Origin: Candidatus Gastranaerophilales bacterium
Lineage (GTDB): Bacteria > Cyanobacteriota > Vampirovibrionia > Gastranaerophilales > Gastranaerophilaceae
NCBI GenBank assembly: GCA_944323195.1
Contig: CALURR010000005.1
Coordinates: 1 to 64,000, forward strand
Direction of reading: 5' to 3'
Length of the DNA: 64,000 nucleotides
In this document: positions 54,212 through 62,792 of the stretch, in pieces
How positions within the stretch are numbered: the stretch's first letter is position 1
Layout: each line of letters starts with the position of its first letter
Notes under the pieces: model-generated
What the model saw: only the letters and a program-made list of their open reading frames with translations
What the model was told of the DNA's origin: nothing
Databases searched by the model: none
Position numbers and translations under genes: made by a program

Positions 54212-54826
54212 ATTTCTTTCATAAATTTCATCAAGCGGTAGTTTGTATGGAATGATTTTAAAATTGCTATTTTTATATTTTTTTTGAAACATTTTTATTT
54301 CATCATCTGATAATTTGGCTTTATAAATTAAAAAACTGCCTTCTTTTTTAAGATGTTTTTTTGATAATTCCCAAACATCAATCATTTTTCCAACTGCTCT
54401 TGATACAATCAAATCAACATTTTGGTTTGGTGCTTGTTCAATTCTTGAGTATAAAATTTCAAGATTATTAAGTTCTAATTTTTCTTTTATTTCTTTTATG
54501 AAATTAATTTTTTTAATGCGAGAGTCATTTGCAATTATTTTTTTATCTTTAAAACATATTGCCAATATTACGCTTGGAAAACCGCCCCCGCAGCCAACAT
54601 CGAGAATTTTTTTATGGCTTTTAAATTTATCCCATTGATAGATAGCCAAAGAATCAAAAACATGTTTTTCAAAAAGAACTTGAATATCGTTTTGGCTCAT
54701 CAAATTGGTATGAGAATTGTATTGTTTAAAAATTTCTTCCCATTTGTTTAATTTTTCAATAGTTTTATCATCAAGTTCTAAATTCAGCTCTTTAATCAGT
54801 ATTTCTTTATTATTATTGGTTATCAT
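54194..54826 (-). CDS. rsmG: 16S rRNA (guanine-527-N7)-methyltransferase RsmG
   Basis: Methylates G527 of 16S rRNA with S-adenosylmethionine. Family segments are YNSHTNLMSQNDIQVLFEKH, the SAM loop LDVGCGGGFPSVILAI (about 75-90), and DLIVSRAVGKM. The 210-aa length is normal. Its start overlaps the stop of the upstream ATPase/TPR gene by 14 bases, so it depends on that gene's transcription. Confidence 0.95.
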   Translation of the reverse strand: MITNNNKEILIKELNLELDDKTIEKLNKWEEIFKQYNSHTNLMSQNDIQVLFEKHVFDSLAIYQWDKFKSHKKILDVGCGGGFPSVILAICFKDKKIIANDSRIKKINFIKEIKEKLELNNLEILYSRIEQAPNQNVDLIVSRAVGKMIDVWELSKKHLKKEGSFLIYKAKLSDDEIKMFQKKYKNSNFKIIPYKLPLDEIYERNLIILN

Positions 54827-57134
54827 ATTTTTCCATAATTAAATCGAAAGTCATCTTATCAAGTCGCATTTTAATATCTTCAATCCGTGAATTAATTCTT
54901 GCAACATTTTCACTTTTCGGGTTTGCCTTTAGGGCTTTTTTGGCATTTAAGAAGTTTGTGAGGGCTTTTTTGTCATCTTCTTTATCATAATAATATTCGC
55001 CAGCTTCGAAATATACAAGCGCAATTTTAAAATCATCGTTTAATTTTGTGGCCGAGTCAAGCGCTTGCTTATAATAGCCTATTGCATTTTGCTCATCTAT
55101 TCTTGAATATAATTTTGCCAGCTCTTTTTGTGAAAAATACATGTTATTAAGGTCATTATTTTCGCTGTCGTATTGTAAGGCAAGTTTTAAAAATTCTATC
55201 GCTTCGCGATATTTTGATTCTTCAATATAAATTAAAGCTAAATTGGTTAAGGAAGTGCTATAGTATTTATTCTCATTTTTTTCAGAGCTTGTTGTATAGT
55301 TTTTTTGATAATATTTAATAGCATTTTCCCAATCTTGATTTTCATCATAGATTAAACCGAGTTTAAAATACGCTCTTGAAACTATTGATTTATTTTTCCC
55401 TAAGACTAATTTAAGAGCATTATTGTATGATCTTATTGCGCTGTCAATTTTTGAATCAGCTTGTTCTATTTCGCCATATTCAATTAGAGCGTTTGCCCTG
55501 TAGCTTGTTGGATTGTTTTCGTTTGTTGCAATTTTTGTAAATTGTGTTTTAGCAAGCTCTGTTTTAAAAAGTCTGACATTTGTCATAGCGATTGCAAATT
55601 GCAGTTCGCATTTTCTTGAATCTCTTGTTTCTATGGCATATTCAAGGGCTTCTGAATAATTTTTTTGGGCAATATTGAAGTTGTTTAGAGCTTCGTGATT
55701 TTTTGCAATTAAAGATAGAATTTCGATTTTAAATTCATTATCAAAATCCAATTCTTTTGCTCTTAAGAGTTCATTTATTGCTTCATTGTATTGATAATTT
55801 TTAGTGTAATCACGTGAAGAATTAATTAAATTTATAATAAAATTGTGCTCTTGTTCTTTTTTGAGTTCTTCTTTTTGTGATTGTATATTTGTAGTTTTAG
55901 AAAAAATATTATTTTCTTTTGATAAAAAGTTTCTTCTTTCTTTGATTTTATTTAATTTTTCGTTTAATTTTAATTTTTGTTTTTCTTTTTCATTTGCCCA
56001 AGGTGCTTGAGGTATTCCAAGATATGAAAATTGTTTGCCTGATGAAGAATTAATTTGCGGCATTAGAGTTTTAAAAGATTCAATTTCTTTTCTGATTGAT
56101 TCTCTGGATAGCCTTAATAACCTATCTTTTGGACTTTTAGTTAATTCATTTTCATAGATTGCAATAAGATTTTTGTAGTTTGTTATTTTTTCTTGGATAG
56201 AAAAAGTTTTTACGATGTATTGTTTGAAATAGTCTTTAACATACATTTCATCTCTAAAGTGGCTTACAAGGAAGTTTTTAGATAAGTAATCAATGTATGA
56301 AGTATTGCCTAATTTGTATTCTTTTAGAAAGTCGATACCAACAGGATGGGATAGTGTTGCTAATATTTTAAATAATCCTCGATATGCCAGAGGCGTTAAA
56401 GATACAAATTTTGTTACCATAAATTCGTCAAAATCAATGTTTTGACTTTGATTTTTTCTTTCAAATTCTGATATTAAATCTTTTATTGAAAAACCTGTTG
56501 TAGCACAATATTTGACACCCATTTTAAGGTATAATTCAAGTCCGTCTGTAATATTGTAATATTTTTCTTTTAAATCTTCGTCTAAAACATCGCCCAAGAT
56601 TGTAAGTTTTGATTTAAATTCTTCTTTACTTATGGGGCTGATTTCAAGAGTTTTCATTTTAATTGGTTTAAAACGAAAAAGATTTTTGTTATTATTTCTT
56701 GCGACAACAATTATTTTTACGTTTTCATAGCTTGCAAGATGAGATAAAAAATCTATGATTTCGATATTTTCATTAACTTTTTCAAAATTTTCAACAGCGA
56801 TTATGCATTTTGAATTAATTGTTTTAAAATAATGGCTTACTTTTTCTTTAAAATCATCAGTCATGAATTTTTTAAGTGAAATTTTTTGTGCCAAGGAAAA
56901 ATCTCTTAGTGCATCATAAAAATTTAATAAAAAATCATCGATTACGGTATTTTTAAAACAAAAATGTTGGAATATTAAGTAATCTTTAGAAAGTTCTTTT
57001 GCTAGTTTTTCAATTGTTTCGCTTTTGGCTGAACCTTTTGGACCGCTCATGTAGAGTAGGTCAAAAGATGATGTGGCAAAATTTATTATTTCATTTATAA
57101 TAGAATTATTAAATTGAAAAAAGCCTTGAGTCAT
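54813..57134 (-). CDS. STAND-like ATPase with TPR repeats
   Basis: A 773-aa soluble protein. The N-terminal 250 residues are a P-loop ATPase: Walker A SGPKGSAKSE with K37, and a Walker-B-like strand CIIAVENFEKV where the usual aspartate is replaced. A winged-helix-like middle (about 250-330) and coiled coil (about 365-430) follow. From about 440 to 740 come TPR repeats (YNEAINELLRAKELDFDN, WENAIKYYQKNYTTSS, YREAIEFLKLALQYDSEN). The layout is that of STAND signalling or scaffold proteins (MalT/Apaf-like), which oligomerise on a signal. The ligand is unknown. A near-consensus leaderless promoter drives it, and rsmG follows in the same transcript. Confidence 0.75.
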   Translation of the reverse strand: MTQGFFQFNNSIINEIINFATSSFDLLYMSGPKGSAKSETIEKLAKELSKDYLIFQHFCFKNTVIDDFLLNFYDALRDFSLAQKISLKKFMTDDFKEKVSHYFKTINSKCIIAVENFEKVNENIEIIDFLSHLASYENVKIIVVARNNNKNLFRFKPIKMKTLEISPISKEEFKSKLTILGDVLDEDLKEKYYNITDGLELYLKMGVKYCATTGFSIKDLISEFERKNQSQNIDFDEFMVTKFVSLTPLAYRGLFKILATLSHPVGIDFLKEYKLGNTSYIDYLSKNFLVSHFRDEMYVKDYFKQYIVKTFSIQEKITNYKNLIAIYENELTKSPKDRLLRLSRESIRKEIESFKTLMPQINSSSGKQFSYLGIPQAPWANEKEKQKLKLNEKLNKIKERRNFLSKENNIFSKTTNIQSQKEELKKEQEHNFIINLINSSRDYTKNYQYNEAINELLRAKELDFDNEFKIEILSLIAKNHEALNNFNIAQKNYSEALEYAIETRDSRKCELQFAIAMTNVRLFKTELAKTQFTKIATNENNPTSYRANALIEYGEIEQADSKIDSAIRSYNNALKLVLGKNKSIVSRAYFKLGLIYDENQDWENAIKYYQKNYTTSSEKNENKYYSTSLTNLALIYIEESKYREAIEFLKLALQYDSENNDLNNMYFSQKELAKLYSRIDEQNAIGYYKQALDSATKLNDDFKIALVYFEAGEYYYDKEDDKKALTNFLNAKKALKANPKSENVARINSRIEDIKMRLDKMTFDLIMEKYDNQ

Positions 57135-57140
57135 ATTACT

Positions 57141-57169
57141 ATTTTAAAAATTTTTTATGGTGTTGGCAA
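57141..57169 (-). promoter_or_regulatory. Leaderless promoter of the ATPase/TPR gene
   Basis: Minus strand: TTGCCA (57169-57164), exactly 17 bases, TAAAAT (57146-57141), then six bases to the ATG at 57134. No Shine-Dalgarno sequence is present. Confidence 0.7.
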
Positions 57170-57348
57170 TAGGTTAAGTATTCGAACAATGTGTTGATGA
57201 AAATATTTATACAAGTTTAAAAACCAGATTAGGTGTGCTTTTTACAGTTGTTGTTAATATTACAAATTGTTAAGAATATTTAATAAAAAAAGGCAAAAAA
57301 TGCAATTTAGTGTTGTTTATATAAGTGTGTAGTTGTTTTGGAGTAAAT

Positions 57349-58380
57349 ATGCAGCAAATCCAAAGTCCTAGTGTCGACAGTCTTCCAAGAATAGGATATT
57401 ACGTATCAAAAGAAGAACAAAAACAAAAATTTTATAAAAATGAATCTCATATACATAAGCAAGGACCCCTATCAGGCGTAAAAGCAGGAGCACACAAATT
57501 TACAAATGATTTTTTAACTTATTTTCCAAAGGGGTTTGCAGGTTCTAAAAATAGCGATTTTTATGAATATCTATCTTTAGGCATGGTGCCTTATGTTGTT
57601 GGTAGCGCAATGCTAATTGCCTTATATGGTGCTGCAAGAGGCAAGTTTAATCCAACTGATGCTTATGCTGCAGGCAAAGGTTTTAGGATGATGACAGCAG
57701 GTGTACTTGGCTATGGCATTGGTAAATGGGCTTCTCCTAAATTATCAAGAACATTAATAAACGCTTCAACAGATAATGATTTAGATTTGAAATATATTAA
57801 AAAAATTAATGAACTTCCAGAACCGGGTCAAGAAAAAGGACTTGTTAGAATACAATATCCAGGAGTTTATGATTCAGCTGAGTTTTTTAGAAAAGATTTG
57901 CTTGCAAAAGATGCTGAATTAAACCATGGCAATGTATATGCGCTGGATGATAAAAAAGCAAAAAAAGCCGGATTTAAAGAAAAACTAAATAACCCCGGAC
58001 AATTAATAAATGAAAAAACAAGAAAATTAAAAATCAGAGCAACTGCACTTGAAAATGTTTCAAAATATATTGTAGCGGCAACAGGCGTTGCTCTTGGTTC
58101 TCAAAAAGCATTTGAAGAAATGAAATTAAATAAAAATAATAGCTTGAAAAATATAACTTCAAACATAAGAGGAATCGGAAAAACTATTGTAGAAGCAGGA
58201 AAACAATTGTGGCAAGGTACTGATAGAAATATTGTTACAAGAAATTACGGAAAAGTTTTGATTGGTGCAAGCGCAATAGCAACTCTTTTAGCATGGCTTA
58301 TTCCGACAATCGGATTTAAAACAAATCCAAACACAATGAAATCAAAAGTAGATACTAACAAAGAATATGAGGTATGCTAA
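57349..58380 (+). CDS. Unknown protein with two membrane segments
   Basis: A 343-aa protein. The N-terminal 70 residues are polar, then a membrane segment (about 82-102, SLGMVPYVVGSAMLIALYGA) and a second short hydrophobic stretch near 115-130. A soluble middle and a C-terminal membrane segment (about 304-322, LIGASAIATLLAWLIPTIGF) follow. I recognise no family. The ATG at 57349 has a GGAG site seven bases upstream and is preferred over a GTG at 57325. First gene of an operon with a related-looking 820-aa protein and a GH13 glycosidase. Confidence 0.6.
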   Translation: MQQIQSPSVDSLPRIGYYVSKEEQKQKFYKNESHIHKQGPLSGVKAGAHKFTNDFLTYFPKGFAGSKNSDFYEYLSLGMVPYVVGSAMLIALYGAARGKFNPTDAYAAGKGFRMMTAGVLGYGIGKWASPKLSRTLINASTDNDLDLKYIKKINELPEPGQEKGLVRIQYPGVYDSAEFFRKDLLAKDAELNHGNVYALDDKKAKKAGFKEKLNNPGQLINEKTRKLKIRATALENVSKYIVAATGVALGSQKAFEEMKLNKNNSLKNITSNIRGIGKTIVEAGKQLWQGTDRNIVTRNYGKVLIGASAIATLLAWLIPTIGFKTNPNTMKSKVDTNKEYEVC

Positions 58381-60842
58381 TGACATATATAAGCCCTATT
58401 CTAAGCAATTCTTTAAAACAAAATAATAAATCAAAAAAGCAAAGTGAAAGTCATTACAATAAAATATACGAAGAATTGACTCGTCATGCTAATGATGTTA
58501 AGCCTAATGCTCCAAAGGCAAAATTAATCAAAGGCGGACCGGCGCATGCTGTTAAAAATACTATAAAAGATGGTAAAAATTTCTTCAAAGCGGTTAAAGA
58601 CGGTAAACTAAGCGATAATAACTTAGGCAGAATTAATGACCTTGGTATGAAGCTTGGTGCATTAACAATTGCCTCATTTTTAGCAAGTAGAGCAAAAACA
58701 AAAACTGATGCTATTATGCAATTTGTGGGCGGTGCAACTTTCTTTGCTTCAATGAGTTTATGGCCAAAATTGTTTATTAATTTACCTGCAAGAATTGTTC
58801 ATGGGTTTGATATAGGTCAAAAATACGTTAGTGCCCAAGGAGACGAAAAAGATTTCTTCTTGGATAATCAATTTTTACCTTGGGATGCTTATTCAAAAGA
58901 TGAATTAAGAAAAATAGGCAAAAGAACAGGAATTGATTACGATAGTCCTAATGGTGAAGAAAAAATTCAAAGAAAAATGCAAAAAACTGCTCTTCAAAAC
59001 AGAACTCTTTGGATGGCAACTGCAGGTTTTGCAACTCCATTATTGACTGCTATGTTTGGCAATTTTGTAGAACCTAAGGTAAAAAATGCAGTAATAGAAA
59101 AAGGTTACAAAAAAGCGCTTGATATAGTAACTCCAAAATTGTTCTATGAACAAGACGGAACAGGTGTTCCAAAAACAGGTTTGGCTGATTATTTAGCAAA
59201 TTCTAAAACTGATGTAAGAAATGTTGCAGGTATTGATAAATTATTTAAAAAGTATTCAAACGGAGTTTTAGATGATAAATTCTATAGTGAATTAGCAACT
59301 TTGCTTGAACTTAATTCAGCCCAAGATTCTGTTCAAGGAAAAGGCGAAGAAACAATTAAAAGAATTTATCAGATGTTTAAAGACCCTGATGATTATGAAC
59401 CAATCAAAAAATTACATATTACCACACCTTTTGTCGATGAATTAAAGAACATTCAAGCTGAAACTGCTATAGTTGAACCAAATAGCCTAGAAAATGCACT
59501 TAAGGGCTTTAGAAAACCAATCAAAGAAGCTAACAGTTTTGTTATGAATGGCAGCGTTACTTCTACTCCTAAAGAAGTTAGATTAGATGTAGCAAAAATC
59601 ATGCAAGAATTTAAAGAAAGTGCAGATAAAACTCTTGCAGGCTTAAAAACAGTTTTGAAAAATAATGGAATTAATAATGAAGAAGACTTTGAAATAATTA
59701 GCAAGAGTCTAAGTTTTGATAACTCTAAATTCTTTGAAACAATAAAAGAATACAATGAAACTGTTCTTCCTGAAATCAGGGGCAGATTTAAATCATATAT
59801 GAATTTATTCAATTCAGTTATGGGTTCAAAAACTGAGTCTAAAACTACCCAATTATACCTAAATGAAATAGATACAATATTAAAGAGATTGAACTTTAAT
59901 TATAAAGACTTAAAAGTTGTATCAGAAAATGGTATTTTAGCTCAAAAAACTCAAGGATACCTTACTAAATATTTTTCTGATTTTGCACAAAGAACACAAA
60001 ATTTAAATCCGGAAGAATATAAAAAAGCCTTAAAAGAATTTTTATCAATCTCATTTGATAGTGATTTATTGCAAGCAATGGATACATTAGTTGACCCAAA
60101 CAATGTTCAAAGTATCGTAGATGGTGCTAAAGCTGCAGGTGATAATTCAATATTTAAGAGATTAAATAATGTAATTATTGGGACTAAAAATCAAATTGGC
60201 GGCTTAGCAAATACTTTATTAAACTTTAGAAATTGCAAGCAAGATTCTGTTGAGGCAATAAAAGCAAAATCTTTAATTTGTATTAACTTTGAAAGAAGAG
60301 TTGCAAACGGCGAATTTAAAAAAGCTCTTAAAGAAGCAAAACTAATATCAGAGGATGTTCTTAAGGATGACACCCTTGATTATAATAGATTGCTTGAGTA
60401 TGCAAGATCTACAGTTTATGATGGAACATCTGCTAAAGATGCTTGCAATGGCAATATAGGTAGTGCTGCAGGAGATTTTTATAAAAAATTAAGAGAAACT
60501 ATATATAATCCTGAATTTTTTAATACAGAAGCTGAATTTTTAAAAGAAACAGCTAACAGCGTAGATAATAAAAAACTAATTCCTTTTGATTTGAAGAAAA
60601 TTGTTAAAGGTTTAGGAAGTTTAAATGAATCTGAAATTCCTAAACGAGATTATTTGAAATCATTGAGTTTTTCTCAAGCAGTTACAAAACGTGCTACTGA
60701 AATCTTTAATAATAAGAGCTGGGCAAGAATATTTGTTCCTATGACCGCTGCTTTAATTGCGGTTACTCTATTGGTTCAACCATTCTTTGGAAAAATCGAT
60801 AAAGAATTCCCTGATGAAAATAAAAACGGAGGTGCTAAATAA
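58380..60842 (+). CDS. Unknown large membrane-associated protein, 820 aa
   Basis: Begins with a polar N terminus. Two hydrophobic stretches near 90-140 (GALTIASFLASRAKT, FVGGATFFASMSLWPKL) and one near 210-235 (LWMATAGFATPLLTAMFG) follow. A long helical soluble region (about 260-760) comes next, and a C-terminal membrane helix (about 787-806, IFVPMTAALIAVTLLVQPFF). No family is recognised. The start at 58380 overlaps the previous stop as TAATG. A GAGGT site seven bases upstream favours this ATG over the one at 58374. It ends in another TAATG junction with the GH13 gene, indicating tight coupling. Confidence 0.6.
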   Translation: MTYISPILSNSLKQNNKSKKQSESHYNKIYEELTRHANDVKPNAPKAKLIKGGPAHAVKNTIKDGKNFFKAVKDGKLSDNNLGRINDLGMKLGALTIASFLASRAKTKTDAIMQFVGGATFFASMSLWPKLFINLPARIVHGFDIGQKYVSAQGDEKDFFLDNQFLPWDAYSKDELRKIGKRTGIDYDSPNGEEKIQRKMQKTALQNRTLWMATAGFATPLLTAMFGNFVEPKVKNAVIEKGYKKALDIVTPKLFYEQDGTGVPKTGLADYLANSKTDVRNVAGIDKLFKKYSNGVLDDKFYSELATLLELNSAQDSVQGKGEETIKRIYQMFKDPDDYEPIKKLHITTPFVDELKNIQAETAIVEPNSLENALKGFRKPIKEANSFVMNGSVTSTPKEVRLDVAKIMQEFKESADKTLAGLKTVLKNNGINNEEDFEIISKSLSFDNSKFFETIKEYNETVLPEIRGRFKSYMNLFNSVMGSKTESKTTQLYLNEIDTILKRLNFNYKDLKVVSENGILAQKTQGYLTKYFSDFAQRTQNLNPEEYKKALKEFLSISFDSDLLQAMDTLVDPNNVQSIVDGAKAAGDNSIFKRLNNVIIGTKNQIGGLANTLLNFRNCKQDSVEAIKAKSLICINFERRVANGEFKKALKEAKLISEDVLKDDTLDYNRLLEYARSTVYDGTSAKDACNGNIGSAAGDFYKKLRETIYNPEFFNTEAEFLKETANSVDNKKLIPFDLKKIVKGLGSLNESEIPKRDYLKSLSFSQAVTKRATEIFNNKSWARIFVPMTAALIAVTLLVQPFFGKIDKEFPDENKNGGAK

Positions 60843-62743
60843 TGTCAATAAATAATGTAAGATTAGCGCAAGTGCCTACTCAAACCGTTAATATAGCAGC
60901 TCCCAAGACTCAAGTTAAAGAAGCACAAGAAATAAAAGGTGATTATCAATTGACCATGGTGAGCCCATTGTTGGCACAAATGCTATTGGCTCAAAGCAAA
61001 AAAGTATTAGCAAATAATAGTGTTTCTTCAGTTCAAAATGTAACAGAAGCTCAAAAAAGAGTCCCTGGTTATAAAAATGACTTAAGGGATATGATGACTC
61101 ATAATAAAGCCAATATTATTGCTGTAATTCCAAGAACAATGAATGCTCAAGATAAAGATGGCAATGAATTAATCCAAGGTGATGAAATTTCAGGCAATTT
61201 TATTAATGCTGTTGGAAGATTAGATGAAATTAAGGATTTAGGGTTCAATACTCAACATGTTCTTCCTATTCATCCTACAGGTAAAACTCACGCTATGGGT
61301 ACAGCAGGTTCATTATATGCACCAAAAGATTTTCTAACTTTAGATCCTGAATTAGTTGATGAAAATCCACCTGAAGAAGTTAGAAAAAGAGTGGCAGAAC
61401 TATATGAACAAAAAACCGGTAAAAAGCTTGAAAAAATGGATAAAAACGATCCAGAAGTAGCTTTTGCACAATGTAAATATTATATTGATGAATGTCATAA
61501 ACGTGGTATAAAAGTAATGCTTGATTTGCCATCTTGCGCTAGTGTTGATTTTGCAAGAATGCATCCTGAACTAATGGCTATAGGAGCTGATGGAAAAGAA
61601 AAAGTTCCTCAAGGATGGCAAGATATTAGAATGTTCAAATCATTTATTGATGAACAAAGACGTATTTTAAATAAACCATTTGTAGATATGCTTAAAAAAT
61701 ACGTTGATATGTGTGTTGATTTAGGATTTGACGGTATAAGAGCCGATGTTGGCAGAGCAAGACCTGTTGAATTTTGGAATGTTATTATTAACTATTCTAG
61801 AGCTAAAGATCCTCAATTTGCTTGGTTGGCTGAAACATATACTCACGAAGATGCTTCTCCGCAATTAAATATGCCATACGATAGACCGCAAGAACTTTTA
61901 GAAGTTGGTTTTGATAGTTATTATGGTCAATATCATAATTATAGCGATTGGACAAAAGCAGATGTTTTATATGATTATGTAAAAGAAAATATTGATATGA
62001 ATAATCAAATAGGTGCAAAATGCGGGCCTAAATCTTTAATAGGTTCTTTTGCAACCCATGATGACCAATCTCCAATGCTTTATGGCGGTGCCCCTTGGGT
62101 AATGTTTACAACAATACTACAAAGTATGTTGCCTCAAGTTAATCCATATATTGTTGATGGTATTCAAACAGGTGATTTCTACTTATATCCATATGAACAT
62201 GCCCTTGTGAGAGATTCTGAAACTGATAATCACGAATGTACAGTTCACTCAGGCAGATTAGACATCTTTAATAAATCAAGAAAACCAGGTGGCAACTCTC
62301 CTGAGATTGCTCAAGTTGTTAAGAGTGCATTTGCATTAAGAGATGGCAGATATAATGAATTAAATCCAAATTCTAAAGTTAAACTATCAATGACAAATGC
62401 TCAAGAGGTTATTACCAAAGGTTCATTTATTACATTGCCTACAAATAACCCCGAAATTATTGCTTTTGCAAGACATAAAGATGGTAAAACATTATTATTT
62501 ATAGGTAATAGAAATATTAACTTAAAAGTTGGCGGAAAAATTGAAATTCCGGGCTTAAAACCTGAACAAAAATTCGAAAACTTAATGCCAAGCTATGGTG
62601 AAGAATGTAAGTTCCAAAATGATGGTCAAGGTTCAGCTGTTGTTGAGTTGGGTGCAGGTAGAGCTTGTGTATTTGAAATAGACGATAAAGATATAGAAAA
62701 ACTATCTAAAGCAGAAAACGTATTACAACAAAAATATCTATAA
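60842..62743 (+). CDS. GH13 (alpha-amylase superfamily) protein
   Basis: A 633-aa protein with an N-terminal variable region (1-80), an alpha-amylase barrel and a C-terminal beta domain (about 545-610). The catalytic triad is visible: nucleophile D302 in GFDGIRADVGRA, acid/base E331 in WLAETYTHED, and transition-state stabiliser D407 in ATHDDQSP. The segment HVLPIHPTGKTHAMGTAGSL recalls transferases of the amylase superfamily, but the exact subfamily is not clear. No signal peptide is seen, so it is cytoplasmic or co-localised with the two membrane proteins. GGAGG lies nine bases before the ATG. Confidence 0.85.
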   Translation: MSINNVRLAQVPTQTVNIAAPKTQVKEAQEIKGDYQLTMVSPLLAQMLLAQSKKVLANNSVSSVQNVTEAQKRVPGYKNDLRDMMTHNKANIIAVIPRTMNAQDKDGNELIQGDEISGNFINAVGRLDEIKDLGFNTQHVLPIHPTGKTHAMGTAGSLYAPKDFLTLDPELVDENPPEEVRKRVAELYEQKTGKKLEKMDKNDPEVAFAQCKYYIDECHKRGIKVMLDLPSCASVDFARMHPELMAIGADGKEKVPQGWQDIRMFKSFIDEQRRILNKPFVDMLKKYVDMCVDLGFDGIRADVGRARPVEFWNVIINYSRAKDPQFAWLAETYTHEDASPQLNMPYDRPQELLEVGFDSYYGQYHNYSDWTKADVLYDYVKENIDMNNQIGAKCGPKSLIGSFATHDDQSPMLYGGAPWVMFTTILQSMLPQVNPYIVDGIQTGDFYLYPYEHALVRDSETDNHECTVHSGRLDIFNKSRKPGGNSPEIAQVVKSAFALRDGRYNELNPNSKVKLSMTNAQEVITKGSFITLPTNNPEIIAFARHKDGKTLLFIGNRNINLKVGGKIEIPGLKPEQKFENLMPSYGEECKFQNDGQGSAVVELGAGRACVFEIDDKDIEKLSKAENVLQQKYL

Positions 62744-62792
62744 AAGTTAAACAATTTCATCAAAAGGGAAATTAAACAGTAAAGGATGAGTT

